Assembly: GCF_029893585.1 (NCBI RefSeq)
Contig: NZ_JARXYX010000001.1
Coordinates: forward strand, 1-64,000
Length of the DNA stretch: 64,000 nt
Direction of reading: 5' to 3'
DNA from: Streptomyces sp. LBL
Lineage (GTDB): Bacteria; Actinomycetota; Actinomycetes; Streptomycetales; Streptomycetaceae
The notes beneath the pieces were generated by a model. It had not been told where the DNA came from, ran no database searches, and worked only from the letters and a program-made list of their open reading frames with translations. Numbering within the stretch: the first letter of the stretch is position 1; every line of letters begins with the position of its first letter. Both the position numbers and the translations under genes were made by a program. Below are positions 1-13,070 of this stretch, piece by piece.

Positions 1-3383
<3,383 letters not shown>

Positions 3384-3460
3384 GCTGGTGTCGAGCAATC
3401 CATTGGCCGGGGTCGGCCACCCTGATACTTCTACCTTTGAGTGACAGATAGGACTGAATC

Positions 3461-3673
3461 ATGACGAACCCTTTTGAGGACCAGGACGCCAACTACCTTG
3501 TTCTGAAAAACGAGGAGGGTCAGTTCTCGCTTTGGCCCACATTCGTCGACATGCCGGACGGGTGGGAGCTGGTCTTCGGAGAGGCAGCGCGTCAAGCATG
3601 CCTTGACTTCATCGAGAAGACCTGGACCGATATGCGCCCCAAGAGCTTGATAGACGCCATGAACGCCGGCTGA
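3461..3673 (+). CDS. MbtH-family NRPS chaperone
   Basis: The 70-residue product has the whole MbtH signature: [17 protein letters not shown], then [17 protein letters not shown]. MbtH-like proteins bind adenylation domains and support their folding and activity. The gene lies directly downstream of the NRPS end on the same strand, as is common for such partners. A weak ribosome site (GATAGGA, about 7 nt before the ATG) supports the start. Nothing else of the biosynthetic cluster follows on this side, so this is probably the cluster's edge. Confidence 0.96.
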   Translation: MTNPFEDQDANYLVLKNEEGQFSLWPTFVDMPDGWELVFGEAARQACLDFIEKTWTDMRPKSLIDAMNAG

Positions 3674-4002
3674 GTGTGATGACGTCGCGGGCGGCGGGGG
3701 TGAGGGCCGGGGCGGGCCTCGGGGCGGTGCTGGCGCTGGGCGTCTGACCAGATCGTGCGGGGCTCGTCCGCCTGCTTCCGGCATGCCGTGGCCAAGAATC
3801 AGTTCAGCGCACACAGTCTTGGCACTTGCCTCCCGTTTCCGGACGGACGGACGGACGGTCCGGACGTACGGTGGGCGCGCTCACGGCGACGGCAGACCGG
3901 GACAGGCCGCCCGCCGGGAATGGCGGCCACCTCGTGCCGGGCCCAGGAGCCCTGACACTCCGGGCTCGGCACGTGAAGCCCGCCCCTTACGCCCTTACCG
4001 CC
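3674..4002. other. Intergenic region between MbtH and desaturase
   Basis: No gene is seen here. The region separates the plus-strand NRPS/mbtH pair from the minus-strand desaturase, so the two converge. It contains a short run of four GGAC units at 3841-3856 followed by GGTCCGGAC. No clear hairpin terminator was found. Confidence 0.6.
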
Positions 4003-5094
4003 TCAGTACTCCAGCTCGGGGCGCAGTGGCCCGCCGACCGCGTGGAGGTGTCGCAGCACCTGGGCGTAGGAGGTGAAGAGGCCGGTCTCGAGGTAAGCGA
4101 TGTCATGCCGGGCGCAGAAGGTGCGTACGAGTTGCTGGGCGTGACGCAGGCTGGGCCGCGGCATGGACGGGAACAGATGGTGTTCGATCTGGTAGTTCAG
4201 CCCGCCCAGCGCGAAGTCGGTGAACCGGTGGCCTCGGATGTTGCGTGAGGTCAGTACCTGCCGACGCAGAAAGTCGATCTTGTCTTCTTTGGCGAAGACG
4301 GGCATGCCCTTGTGGTTGGGGGCGAACGAGCACCCCATGTACAGCCCGAACAGTCCTTGGTGCACGAGGAGGAAGCACACGGCCTGGACGGGGGACAGGA
4401 CCAGGAAAAGGGCGGCGAGATAGCCGACGAGGTGTGCCGTCAGCAGCCCGCTGCCGGCCAGTTTGGCCGTCCGGGAGGTCGCGGTGCCGGTGCGCTCCAG
4501 CATCGCCCGTACGCCGGCGACGTGCAGGGCGAGCCCTTCCAGGAGCAGCATCGGGAAGAACAGCCAGGCCTGGTGCCGGGCCAGCCAGGCGAACGCCCCG
4601 CTGCGGACACGGGCCTGGTCCTGCGTGAAGGCGATCGCGCCGTCGGCGATGTCGGGGTCACGGTCGACGTGGTTGGGGTGGGAGTGGTGCCGGTTGTGCT
4701 TGGAGATCCACCAGCCGTAACTGAGGCCGATCAGCAGGTCGGCGTGCAGGCGGCCGACCAGGTTGTTGACGCGTTTGGAGGCGGCGATCTGGTGGTGCCC
4801 GGCGTCGTGCCCGATGAAGCCGGTCTGGGTGAACATCACCGCGAGGAAGGCGGCGGTCAGCAGCTGCCACCACGACTGCCCGATCAGGACGAACGCGGTC
4901 CATCCGGCGGCCAGCAGAAGCAGGTTCGCGCCGACCTTGGCGGAGTAGTAGCCCGGGCGCCGCTTCAACAGCCCGCTCGTCTTCACCTCGCGGGAGAGCG
5001 CCGCGTACTCGCTGCCCCGGCTCTCGGGCGGGGATGCGGTCGGCCCGGCGTGATCCGCCGGACCAGTGCCCCGGTCCATGATGTCAGTGGTCAC
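4003..5094 (-). CDS. Membrane fatty-acid desaturase
   Basis: The three histidine boxes of the membrane di-iron desaturase family (PF00487) are present in order: HDAGHH, HNRHHSH and QIEHHLF. The QxxHH third box is typical of acyl-lipid or acyl-CoA front-end and delta-9-like enzymes. Hydrophobic stretches around the first box and mid-protein (for example FLVLSPVQAVCFLLV) form the membrane part. The start is taken at GTG 5094 because GAAGGAGA lies just upstream; longer in-frame starts to 5244 have no ribosome site. The product is 363 residues, normal for the family. It introduces a double bond into acyl chains; position and substrate cannot be read. It is monocistronic and convergent with mbtH. 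Confidence 0.9.
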   Translation of the reverse strand: MTTDIMDRGTGPADHAGPTASPPESRGSEYAALSREVKTSGLLKRRPGYYSAKVGANLLLLAAGWTAFVLIGQSWWQLLTAAFLAVMFTQTGFIGHDAGHHQIAASKRVNNLVGRLHADLLIGLSYGWWISKHNRHHSHPNHVDRDPDIADGAIAFTQDQARVRSGAFAWLARHQAWLFFPMLLLEGLALHVAGVRAMLERTGTATSRTAKLAGSGLLTAHLVGYLAALFLVLSPVQAVCFLLVHQGLFGLYMGCSFAPNHKGMPVFAKEDKIDFLRRQVLTSRNIRGHRFTDFALGGLNYQIEHHLFPSMPRPSLRHAQQLVRTFCARHDIAYLETGLFTSYAQVLRHLHAVGGPLRPELEY

Positions 5095-5417
5095 GTGTCT
5101 CCTTCGAGCGGCGAGTAGTCGGACAACGCGCGCTCGCGTGATCCAGGGCTGCTGGTCGCCAGCCGTCGAAGAGAACTCCCGAAACGACAAACGCCCGCTG
5201 CAGAACTCCGCCGGCGCTTCCCCGTTCGCACACTTCAACCACAACCATCCGCTTCAACGTACGGAGCGCAGGCAAGGTTCCCGGTCGGTCGGAGCGCGTT
5301 CCGAAAGACCGGCAAGGTTCTTGGCCGGCCGGAGCCCGTCCACCTACCCTGACCTGCGGCGGAGACGAGGAGCACGGGCACGGTGCGCGCCCGGCTCCAC
5401 GCCTGGCCGCCGAGGAC
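5095..5417. other. Desaturase upstream region with a 40-bp-spaced direct repeat
   Basis: No gene is seen. It holds the promoter of the desaturase (reading left) and the 3' flank of the lectin-like gene. An imperfect direct repeat of about 30 bp beginning GGCAAGGTTC occurs at 5271-5301 and 5311-5341, a 40-bp period. It could be a duplicated regulatory site or a simple duplication. Confidence 0.5.
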
Positions 5418-7235
5418 CTAACGGACGAGCTTCCAGTCCTGGGAACCGTCCTGAGCCGCGTTCTGCAGGGTCAGCGGCGCCCCGTCGGACGCGCCGGTCA
5501 GGTACAGGTTCGTGTTCTTGACCGCCTGCAGTCTGTAGAAACCGCCGCTGGTCCTGACGAGGTTCCAGCTTCCGGTGGCGCTGTTGTCGACCCACTGGCC
5601 GATCCGCCGGCCGACGGTCGCGTTCCCGGTCCAGATGGCAGCCGCCCGGCCGCCCGACTTGTTCAGCAGGCTCGTGCCGCCGTTCGGTTCGGTCACCACG
5701 TGCCAGTACTGGGTGTCCGGGTTCGTCGCCGACCCGGGATCCTCCAGGACGACGTCGGGGACGTCCCCGTTGCCGATGTTCGCGTCGTTGGTCCGGTCCC
5801 CGGTGCCGATCACCTGGTGGGTCCTGCGGTTCACCAGCCGGTAGTAGGCGCCGGTGGAGTGGCCGAGGTCGACCTCGGCGTAGGCCAGCGTGGATGTTCC
5901 CTGGTTGTTGAGGATCGCGAGGCGGCCGGTGCCCTCGACGTACTGCAGGGTGCGGCTGTAGCCGGCCGGGGAGGTCGTCTGGTACTCCTTCCAGACGCCG
6001 TTGCCTCGTCCGCTCTCGTTGACCCAGACGTTGCCGCTGCCTGCGGCGTTGTAGACCAGACGCCCGTCAGGAAGCCTGCTGACGACCGGGCTGCCGCCGG
6101 TCGCGAGAGGGTGGGAGCCGGCGTCGACCGGCAGTGACGTGACGGCCTCGTCGGTGGGGGAGCCGCGGCAGAACTCCAGGGGGTTGCCGGCGATCCGGTA
6201 CCGGGTGTTGGCTCCGCCGCCCCAGTACTCGTAGGTGAGCAGCCACTTGCCGTCCGTCGTGCGGACGACGTTGGTCATGCCGGGCCGCCCGCCGCCGATC
6301 TCCGTTCTGCCGCCGCCCATGTCCTGGGCCAGGCCGGCGATGTCGACGACGGGAGCGCTCCACGCCGTGCCGCGGCCGTCCCAGGTCCGGTGGACGAGGA
6401 TCTGGCCGAGCGAATCCTTCGCCGTGTCATTCGCGGGGTCCAGGGCCGGGACGCCGGTGGCCGGATCGAAGCCGGTGTAGTCGTTCTCGTCGGAGTAGTA
6501 GCAGACGAGTCTGCCCTTGTAGACCATCAGATACGGCTCCCACAGGGGATCCGTCTGCCGGTTCGTGTTGGCGCTCGCGATGTTCTGACCGGTCGCGCCC
6601 GCGCTGCCGCCCTGCCAGCCGCCGGTGGCGACGACGTTGACGACCTTCCACGTCGCGCCGCCGTCGGTGCTGGAGTACAGGGCGATCGCCAGGTCCTTGC
6701 GGTCCCCGTCGTTGGACGGTGTCCAGTCCGGGTCCGCCGCCTTGTGCTCCTTGTAGTAGTAGTCGTCGCCCGACACGACACTCGCCAGGAGCAGGGTGCC
6801 CTGCTTCAGGTTCCCGACGTCCTGCGGAAGTGTGTAGAGGTACGGGTTCGTCCAGTTGCTCGTGTACTTCGCGTACCGGGGGTCGCTGGAGAGGTACGCC
6901 GGAGCCTTCACCTCGGACAGCGGCTGCCACGTCGGTCCGTGGTCGTCGCTCTTGTGGACCGGGAGCGTCTGCCGGTCCGCGCTGCCCGTCTCCGGTACGA
7001 CAGTGGACTTCTCGAACGACGCGACCAGCCGACCGCTCGGCAACTGCGCCGACTTGGGGTAGATCGCGCAGTTGCCCCGCCCCTTCAGGCACGGCTCGTC
7101 GCCGAGCTGGTAGAGGATCCCGCCCGTCGGGTTGTACGCCTGCGCACTGGTCATGGGTATCGCCAGCATCGCGGATGCCGCGGCGAAGGTTCCCAGCGCC
7201 TGCGTCAGCCTTGTTCTCTGCCTTCTTCTCTGCAC
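5418..7235 (-). CDS. Secreted Asp-box (BNR/sialidase-like) protein with C-terminal ricin-type lectin domain
   Basis: The start is GTG 7235, with GAGGAGG 5 nt upstream. A signal peptide follows: basic start VQRRRQR, hydrophobic core, and AQA before YNPTGG. The first ~430 residues carry two Asp boxes, SDDHGPTW and STDGGATW, the hallmark of the sialidase-type beta-propeller. The last ~130 residues form a ricin-B/beta-trefoil-like module with QYW and QDW motifs and LYLTG. No convincing sialidase arginine triad could be assigned by eye, so activity on sialic acid is not claimed. It is an extracellular glycan-binding or glycan-hydrolysing protein. It is the last gene of the galactoside operon, 47 nt after the GH42 gene. 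Confidence 0.85.
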   Translation of the reverse strand: MQRRRQRTRLTQALGTFAAASAMLAIPMTSAQAYNPTGGILYQLGDEPCLKGRGNCAIYPKSAQLPSGRLVASFEKSTVVPETGSADRQTLPVHKSDDHGPTWQPLSEVKAPAYLSSDPRYAKYTSNWTNPYLYTLPQDVGNLKQGTLLLASVVSGDDYYYKEHKAADPDWTPSNDGDRKDLAIALYSSTDGGATWKVVNVVATGGWQGGSAGATGQNIASANTNRQTDPLWEPYLMVYKGRLVCYYSDENDYTGFDPATGVPALDPANDTAKDSLGQILVHRTWDGRGTAWSAPVVDIAGLAQDMGGGRTEIGGGRPGMTNVVRTTDGKWLLTYEYWGGGANTRYRIAGNPLEFCRGSPTDEAVTSLPVDAGSHPLATGGSPVVSRLPDGRLVYNAAGSGNVWVNESGRGNGVWKEYQTTSPAGYSRTLQYVEGTGRLAILNNQGTSTLAYAEVDLGHSTGAYYRLVNRRTHQVIGTGDRTNDANIGNGDVPDVVLEDPGSATNPDTQYWHVVTEPNGGTSLLNKSGGRAAAIWTGNATVGRRIGQWVDNSATGSWNLVRTSGGFYRLQAVKNTNLYLTGASDGAPLTLQNAAQDGSQDWKLVR

Positions 7236-7282
7236 AAGCCCCTCCTCGGGGAACGACGACGGTGATGCGCACGGGAGATGGA

Positions 7283-9418
7283 TCAGGACACGAACACGCG
7301 GACGTCCCAGGCACCGAGGTCCAGCGCCGCGCCCGCGGGGAGGGACGTGCCGTCCAGGGCGTCGGTGAGGTCCACCGGGGCGGGGACGCTCGCCGGCTCC
7401 CAGCTCCAGTTGTGGACGATGTGGACGTGGCGTCCGTCGGGGGACGTGCCGGTCGTCGCGGTGACGGAGGCCGGGAGGTCCTGCCAGCCGCTGCCGGAGG
7501 CCGGTGCCATCCACGCGGCGAGTGCCTGGGCGAGGTCGTGGCCGGGCACGGTGCCGACGTAGGTGACGCGGCCCGCGCCGTGACGGCGGGTGGTGACCGC
7601 GGGCCAGCGGCCGAAGTGCGGGTGGTCGTACGTCACGAGCACGTCGGCGTCGGTGACGGTCAGGCCGTCGGCCCAGCGGGTGGCCGTCGCGCCCTCGGGC
7701 AGGTCCAGTGGTCCGCCGGACGCCGAGCGCACGGGGATCTCCTGTACGAGGTTGCTGAATTCGTCGTACGTCACCCCCGCGGCGTCGGTCAGCCGCCCGG
7801 GCGCCGGTTCCTGCCGGGCCCTGGCCTCGTGGTCGGCGTAGCCGGTGCGCGGGCCCAGAACCAGGTGGCCGCCCGCCTCCGCGTAGGCCGCGAGCCAGTC
7901 GAGCGTCGAGTCGGCGGCGATGTACAACGCCGGGACGACGAGGACGGGGTGGCGGCGGACGGCCTCCTCGGGCGTGCTGCCCCCCCGTTCCCCGCGCGGG
8001 TCGTGCAACTGGCGGGAGTGGACGATACGGACCTGGCGGCCGGCGTCGAAGGCGCCGCGGTAGAAGGGGTCGAAGATGCGGTGGTAGGCCTCCGGGTCAG
8101 GTCCGCCGTCCGGCTTGGCCAGCGGCGGGTACTTCTGCATCAGCCACTTGCTCGGCGTCGAGTACACCATCGTGATGTCCGCGTCGGGTTCGAGCCCGGC
8201 GACGAGCGGACCGGCCGCCTCGAACTCGGCGCCCAGACGGGCGAGTTCGGCGTACGTGCGGCCGGGCCGGCCGGTGTGCGGCAGGATGCCGCCCCAGTAG
8301 GTCTCGGCGCCGAAGTGCAGGGTGTGCCAGTGCCAGTACTCGATCATGCGGGCCCCCCGGGAGACGAGAGCCCAGGCGGCCTGCCGCCACTGCCCGTCGT
8401 AGGCGGGCCGGTTCTCCCACGGGAAGCCGATGGAGCCCGCGTTGGTCTCGGTGACCAGGAACGGCTCCTGGCGAGAGGAGAACATCCAGTCGGCGGTCTG
8501 GTACAGCGACCACACGCCGGTCGTTCGCCAGCTCTGCTCGTGGCCGTCGGGCGTGGGGTCGGGCAGCAGGAGCCCGTCCTGCATGTCGTAGTAGGGGTTT
8601 CCGGCGGTGATGTCGAGACGGTCGGTGAGCTCGTCGTCCTCCACCGCGGGGCGCTTGTAGGAGATGCAGGTGGTGACGAACTGCTCGGGCTGCGCGTACT
8701 CCCGGACGATGTCCGCCTGCCAGCCGATGAACTCGGTGACCTGGCGGGCCTGGAACGCACGCCAGGCGACGTCGTACTGGGGCTGGGCGTTGCCGTCCGG
8801 GGTCCACAGGTCCGCCCACGTGGACAGCCGGTGCGACCAGTAGACCAGGCCCCACTCGCGGTTGAGGGTCTCGACGTCACCGTACGTGGCGCGCAGGTGG
8901 TCCACGAAGCGCTGGAAGACGCCGTGGTTGTGGAAGAGCTGCAGCCCCGGTTCGTTGTCGACCTGGAAACCGATGACGGCCGGGTGGTCGGCGTACCGGG
9001 CGGCGATCTCACGGATCACCCGCTCGGCGTGGAACCGGAACGCGGGGTGGGTGAAGTCGACCTCCTGGCGGGCGCCCCAGCCGATGCGCTCACCGGTGCG
9101 CCGCTCGCCCGTGATCTCCGGGTACTGGCGGGCCAGCCACGGCGGCACCGCGTACGTCGGCGTGCCGAGGACGACGGAGATGCCGCGCTCATGGGCGCCG
9201 TCCAGTACCGGCTGGAGCCAGTCGAGATCGAAGCGTCCGTTCTCCGGCTCCCACGTCGACCACACCGACTCGCCGACCCGGATGACGGAGAGGTGCGCGT
9301 CGGCCATCAGGTCCAGGTCGGTCTTGAGGCGCTCGTCGGGATGATCGGTGCCGTAGGGGGGCCGGTACTCGTGGTAGTACGCGGCGCCGAAGAGGACGCG
9401 GGCAGGCAGAGCCGCCAT
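7283..9418 (-). CDS. GH42 beta-galactosidase
   Basis: The 711-residue protein matches glycoside hydrolase family 42 along its length: N-terminal GAAYYHEYRPP, GTPTYAVPPWL, the acid/base motif QVDNEPG, and the nucleophile region LVTETNAG. The usual family length is about 650-700 residues. There is no signal peptide, so it works in the cytoplasm on galactosides brought in by the adjacent importer. ATG 9418 has GGAGG about 8 nt upstream. It lies after the second permease, separated only by a tandem-repeat array. The C-terminal domain (WSWEPASVPAPVDL) is the expected beta-sandwich. Confidence 0.93.
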   Translation of the reverse strand: MAALPARVLFGAAYYHEYRPPYGTDHPDERLKTDLDLMADAHLSVIRVGESVWSTWEPENGRFDLDWLQPVLDGAHERGISVVLGTPTYAVPPWLARQYPEITGERRTGERIGWGARQEVDFTHPAFRFHAERVIREIAARYADHPAVIGFQVDNEPGLQLFHNHGVFQRFVDHLRATYGDVETLNREWGLVYWSHRLSTWADLWTPDGNAQPQYDVAWRAFQARQVTEFIGWQADIVREYAQPEQFVTTCISYKRPAVEDDELTDRLDITAGNPYYDMQDGLLLPDPTPDGHEQSWRTTGVWSLYQTADWMFSSRQEPFLVTETNAGSIGFPWENRPAYDGQWRQAAWALVSRGARMIEYWHWHTLHFGAETYWGGILPHTGRPGRTYAELARLGAEFEAAGPLVAGLEPDADITMVYSTPSKWLMQKYPPLAKPDGGPDPEAYHRIFDPFYRGAFDAGRQVRIVHSRQLHDPRGERGGSTPEEAVRRHPVLVVPALYIAADSTLDWLAAYAEAGGHLVLGPRTGYADHEARARQEPAPGRLTDAAGVTYDEFSNLVQEIPVRSASGGPLDLPEGATATRWADGLTVTDADVLVTYDHPHFGRWPAVTTRRHGAGRVTYVGTVPGHDLAQALAAWMAPASGSGWQDLPASVTATTGTSPDGRHVHIVHNWSWEPASVPAPVDLTDALDGTSLPAGAALDLGAWDVRVFVS

Positions 9419-9441
9419 GAAGGGAACCTCCGAGGAAGAGT

Positions 9442-9547
9442 GGGACGAGGGCTGCGTGGCCCAGACATGAGGGCGGTGTGGCCCTGACGGGAGGGCTGCG
9501 TGGCCTGACACGAGGGCTGCGTGCCCTGACACGAGGGCTGCGTGCCC
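9442..9547 (-). repeat. Five-copy ~21-bp tandem array starting at the permease stop codon
   Basis: On the minus strand the array begins at the last base of the permease stop codon TAG and runs almost to the GH42 ribosome site. Units are 9527-9547, 9506-9526 (identical), 9485-9505, 9463-9484 and 9442-9462, with core CACGCAGCCCTCGTG. The two units nearest the stop are perfect copies and the distal ones are degraded. It fills the whole permease-GH42 spacer. Confidence 0.9.
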
Positions 9548-10476
9548 TACTGTTTGACGCCGCCCGTGGCCAGGCCGCTCTGCCAGTACCGCTGGAGCAT
9601 GAGGAAGGCCACGACGAGGGGCAGGATCGAGATCAGGGAGCCGGTCACGACCAGCGCGAGCATGTCGCTGCTGGTGCCGGCCCCGCCGTTCTGTGCCTGC
9701 GCGGCCCAGGAGGACAGGCCGATCGTGATCGGGTACAGGTCCGGGTCGTTCAGCATGATCAGCGGCAGGAAGTAGTTGTTCCAGGTCGCCACGAGCGTGA
9801 ACAGCAGGACCGTCACCAGGCCGGGGCCCAGCAGCCTGAGCGCGATCCGGAAGAAGATCCGGGCCTCGCCGGCGCCGTCGATACGGGCGGCCTCCAGGAG
9901 GCTGTCCGGGACGGCGTCCTGGGCGTAGACACGCATCAGGTACAGGCCGAACGGGTTGACGAGCGAGGGCAGGATGATGGCCCAGGGGGTGTTGACCAGA
10001 CCCGCCTTCGCGAAGAGCAGATACGTCGGGATCGCCAGCGCGGTGGTCGGGACCATGACGGCGCCGAGCACCAGGTTGAAGGCGGCCCGGTCGCCGCGGA
10101 AACGGAACTTGGCGAAACCGTATCCGCCGGCGGCCGCGAGCAGAGCGGCCCCGATCGCGCTGACGCCGGCGTACAGCACCGTGTTGAGCAGCCAGTGCAC
10201 GAAGACCCCGTCGTCCTGGGTGAAGGTCTTCCTGACGTTCGTCAGCAGTTGCGGGGCGTGCGAGAACCACAGGCCGAAGCTGTTGAACAGGTCCTGGGCG
10301 CTCTTGGTCGAGGCGATCAGCAGCCAGAACAGGGGGAGGAGGAAGTACGCCAGGACGGCCAGCATGGCGATCGTCAGCGGGGTGCTGCGGCGGGGCCGTT
10401 GCCGTTTCGCGGGAGCGGTGTGCACGGGCTCCGTCGGCGTGGTCGCGACCGGTGCCGGAGGGGTTGTGGTGGTCAC
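9547..10476 (-). CDS. Carbohydrate ABC transporter permease (MalG/LacG type)
   Basis: The 309-residue membrane protein has about six hydrophobic segments (LTIAMLAVLAYFLLPLFWLL first) and the inner-membrane permease EAA loop, LLEAARIDGAGEARIFFRI. This loop docks the ATPase. Its GTG start at 10476 overlaps the upstream permease stop in a GTGA, implying translational coupling. With the other permease and the lipoprotein it forms an importer, probably for galactosides given the GH42 neighbour. No ATPase gene is nearby, so a shared MsiK-type ATPase is inferred. The N-terminus carries a Thr/Pro-rich tail. Confidence 0.93.
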   Translation of the reverse strand: MTTTTPPAPVATTPTEPVHTAPAKRQRPRRSTPLTIAMLAVLAYFLLPLFWLLIASTKSAQDLFNSFGLWFSHAPQLLTNVRKTFTQDDGVFVHWLLNTVLYAGVSAIGAALLAAAGGYGFAKFRFRGDRAAFNLVLGAVMVPTTALAIPTYLLFAKAGLVNTPWAIILPSLVNPFGLYLMRVYAQDAVPDSLLEAARIDGAGEARIFFRIALRLLGPGLVTVLLFTLVATWNNYFLPLIMLNDPDLYPITIGLSSWAAQAQNGGAGTSSDMLALVVTGSLISILPLVVAFLMLQRYWQSGLATGGVKQ

Positions 10477-11372
10477 GGGGTCCTCCGGCGGTTCGCGGTG
10501 AGCAGGACGGCGTAGGAGGCGCCCACGATGACGAGGCCGAGGAGGAAGGACACCGTGGCCGCGTAGTTGACCTGCTGGCCGGTGAAGGCGAGGGAGTAGG
10601 CGTAGAGGTTGGCGGTGTAGGAGCTGCTGATGACATCCGGGGCGATCTTCATCAACAGGCTCGGCTCGTTGAACAGCTGGAAGCTGCCGATCACCGAGAA
10701 CAGCAGGGTGAGCAGGATGGCGGGCCGCAGTGCGGGCAGCTTGACGGACCAGGCGGTGCGCCAGGCACCGGCCCCGTCCATCGAGGCCGCCTCGTACAGC
10801 TCCTGGGGAATCGTACGCAGGGCGGCGTACAGAATGATCATGTTGTAGCCGACGAACTCCCAGGTCACGATGTTCGCCAGGCTGCCGAGCATCCAGCCGT
10901 CGCTGAGGAAGTCGGGGACCGGCAGACTGAGCTTCCGGCTCAGCTGGGCGAACGGCCCGAAGTCCGGTCCGTACAGATAGCCCCACATCAGGGTGGCGAC
11001 CACGCTCGGGACCGCGTACGGGACGAAGATGCCGAGCCGGATCACCCGCGCGAGCCGCAGCAGGCCGCTGTCGAGGGCGAGGGCGAACAGCAGCGCCAGC
11101 AGCAGCATCACGGGGACCTGGATGACGAAGAACAGTGCGACGCGTCCGACACCGTGCAGGAACTGGGGGTCGCCGAGAGCCTGGACGTAGTTGTCGAGCC
11201 CGACGAAGGCGGTGCCGCCGATCAGGCGTTCCTGGAACAGACTGAGGTATCCGGCGTAGCCGAGGGGGGCGAGGAAGAGCAGCAGGAACAGCACCATGAA
11301 CGGGGCGACGAACAGGGGGCCTGCCGAGCGGCGCCTCCCCCTGGCACGGGCCGTGGTGGTGGCGGTGGTCAT
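10473..11372 (-). CDS. Carbohydrate ABC transporter permease (MalF/UgpA type)
   Basis: The 299-residue product starts MTTATTTARARG, followed by a first membrane segment (LFVAPFMVLFLLLFLAPLGYA) and five more. The EAA loop reads EAASMDGAGAWRTAWSVKLP. It pairs with the downstream permease, with which it overlaps by 4 bp. Its start lies 1 nt after the stop of the binding-protein gene, so the three are one transcript. Substrate specificity is inferred only from context (beta-galactosidase). Confidence 0.93.
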   Translation of the reverse strand: MTTATTTARARGRRRSAGPLFVAPFMVLFLLLFLAPLGYAGYLSLFQERLIGGTAFVGLDNYVQALGDPQFLHGVGRVALFFVIQVPVMLLLALLFALALDSGLLRLARVIRLGIFVPYAVPSVVATLMWGYLYGPDFGPFAQLSRKLSLPVPDFLSDGWMLGSLANIVTWEFVGYNMIILYAALRTIPQELYEAASMDGAGAWRTAWSVKLPALRPAILLTLLFSVIGSFQLFNEPSLLMKIAPDVISSSYTANLYAYSLAFTGQQVNYAATVSFLLGLVIVGASYAVLLTANRRRTP

Positions 11373-11373
11373 C

Positions 11374-12771
11374 TCAGCCCCCCTTGACGGTGAAGCCCTG
11401 GTTCTTGGCGTATGTGCTCAGCCGTGACTGCCAGGTGCCGAGCGCGCGGACGGTGTCGGCCTTGTCAGCGAGGGACTTGCCGACCGTCTCGGTCCAGTAG
11501 GTCGCGGCCTGATCGAGGAACGGCGGCCACTGGAAGGAGTCGTTGACCGTGGAGCTGATGTCGGCGAAGACCTGGTTGACCTTCTGGCCGCCGTAGAAGG
11601 AGGGGGCGTCCCCGAGGAACTCGGCTTCCGCGAGCAGGGACTTGGTCGCGGGGAAGAAGAACTGCTCGGTGGCGAACATCTTCGCGCTGGCCGGGTCGCT
11701 GTTGAGGAACTGCGCGAACTGGGCCGCCGCGATGGGGTTCTTGGTCGAGCGGATGACCGCGGTGGTCGAGCCGCCCCAGTTGCCCGAGCTGGGCTTGGCG
11801 GCGTCCCACTGCGGCAGCGGGGCCGCGCGCCACTTGCCCGCGGTGGCCTTGGCGGAGCCGGAGAGGAAGACGGGCCCCCACGCGGCGGTGATCCAGGTGG
11901 CGTACTTGCCCTTGTTGAGCGCGGCGTACCAGGCGTCGGTGAAGTCCGGCTCGACGCCGATGACCCCCTCCTTCGCGAGCCCGCCCCAGAACTCGCCGAG
12001 CTTCCTGGATGCGGCGTCGTCGACGCTGATGGTGATGTCGCTCTTGCCGGAGGTGACGTACGGCTTGGCGCCCGCCTGCCACAGCAGGCCGTGCCAGGCG
12101 GCGGCCTGGTTGGCCGCGAGGTTGGTGAGGTACACGTCGGGGTCGGCCTTGTGGAGCTTGCGGGCCGCGGCGGCGAACTCGTCCCAGGTCCTGGGCACCT
12201 CGATGCCGTGTTCGTCGAAGATGTCCTGCCGGTACAGCATGCCCATCGGCCCGGTGTCCTGGGGGATCGCCCAGACCTCGCCGCCCGTGCCGCTGACCTG
12301 GCCCCAGGTCCAGTCGACGAACTGTCCCTTGAGCGCGGAGGCACCGTAGGGGCGCAGGTCCAGCAGGTTGTTGGTGATCGTGAAGGTCGGGATGGCCTGG
12401 TACTCCATCTGCACCATGTCCGGAGCGCCGCTGCCGGCCTTCAGCGCGGTACGCAGCTTGGTGTACTGCGGGGTGCCCTGGCCGGCGTTGACGACCTTGA
12501 CCTTGACGGCCGGGTACTTCTTCTCGAAGAGCGCGACCTCCTTGGCGATGTTCGGGACCCAGGTCCAGAACGTCAGCTCGGTGGGCGTCTTCATCGCCTT
12601 GTCGATGTCGGCCTGACCGACCGGCTTGGCGGCTGCGGAGGAACCACCGGAGTCACCGCCGCCGCACGCCGTGAGGGCGGCGGCCAGCGACAGTGCACCC
12701 GTCGCGGTGAGGAACAGCCGTCGGTTCATGGAGGAGGGGACGGACAGGGGCGTGGACGTGGATATGGGCAT
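11374..12771 (-). CDS. Extracellular sugar-binding lipoprotein of ABC importer
   Basis: Family-1 solute-binding protein, 465 residues. The signal peptide has a twin-arginine-like start NRRLFLT and lipobox LTAC, with the lipidated Cys followed by GGGDSGG. The mature part begins TELTFWTWVPN, typical of sugar-binding proteins. The start is set at ATG 12771, which has GGGAG upstream; the internal ATG at 12729 sits closer to the signal peptide but lacks a ribosome site. It captures the sugar outside the cell and delivers it to the two permeases encoded 1 nt downstream. Confidence 0.92.
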   Translation of the reverse strand: MPISTSTPLSVPSSMNRRLFLTATGALSLAAALTACGGGDSGGSSAAAKPVGQADIDKAMKTPTELTFWTWVPNIAKEVALFEKKYPAVKVKVVNAGQGTPQYTKLRTALKAGSGAPDMVQMEYQAIPTFTITNNLLDLRPYGASALKGQFVDWTWGQVSGTGGEVWAIPQDTGPMGMLYRQDIFDEHGIEVPRTWDEFAAAARKLHKADPDVYLTNLAANQAAAWHGLLWQAGAKPYVTSGKSDITISVDDAASRKLGEFWGGLAKEGVIGVEPDFTDAWYAALNKGKYATWITAAWGPVFLSGSAKATAGKWRAAPLPQWDAAKPSSGNWGGSTTAVIRSTKNPIAAAQFAQFLNSDPASAKMFATEQFFFPATKSLLAEAEFLGDAPSFYGGQKVNQVFADISSTVNDSFQWPPFLDQAATYWTETVGKSLADKADTVRALGTWQSRLSTYAKNQGFTVKGG

Positions 12772-13070
12772 GGTGGACTCCCGCCGGTGGCGAAGGGGAC
12801 GGCACGCCTGGCGAGGGCGTGCGCGGGCAAGGTGGAAAAGACGCGGACGTGACGACCGGGGGCGTGAAGCGACCTGGTCGGACAGTCCGGTGAGGGTGTT
12901 CGCGGAGGGGTGCGCGGACGTGGATCAGAGTCCGCTGTGTTCGGGGGCGGCCCTGCGGCGCCCGTCGGACCAGGGCTTTCGGGTGAACGGGGGCGTGACC
13001 GGTACGGCGACTCGTTCCGGGATCACGCGCCGGCGGTGAGGTGTTGCCTGTCCGGGCCGGCCGGTGTGGT

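Noticed and set aside
6719..9487. A 922-codon open frame on the plus strand.
   Set aside because: It is antisense to the lectin-like and GH42 genes, has Arg/Gly/Val-rich nonsense composition and no motif. Long antisense frames are normal in ~70% GC DNA.
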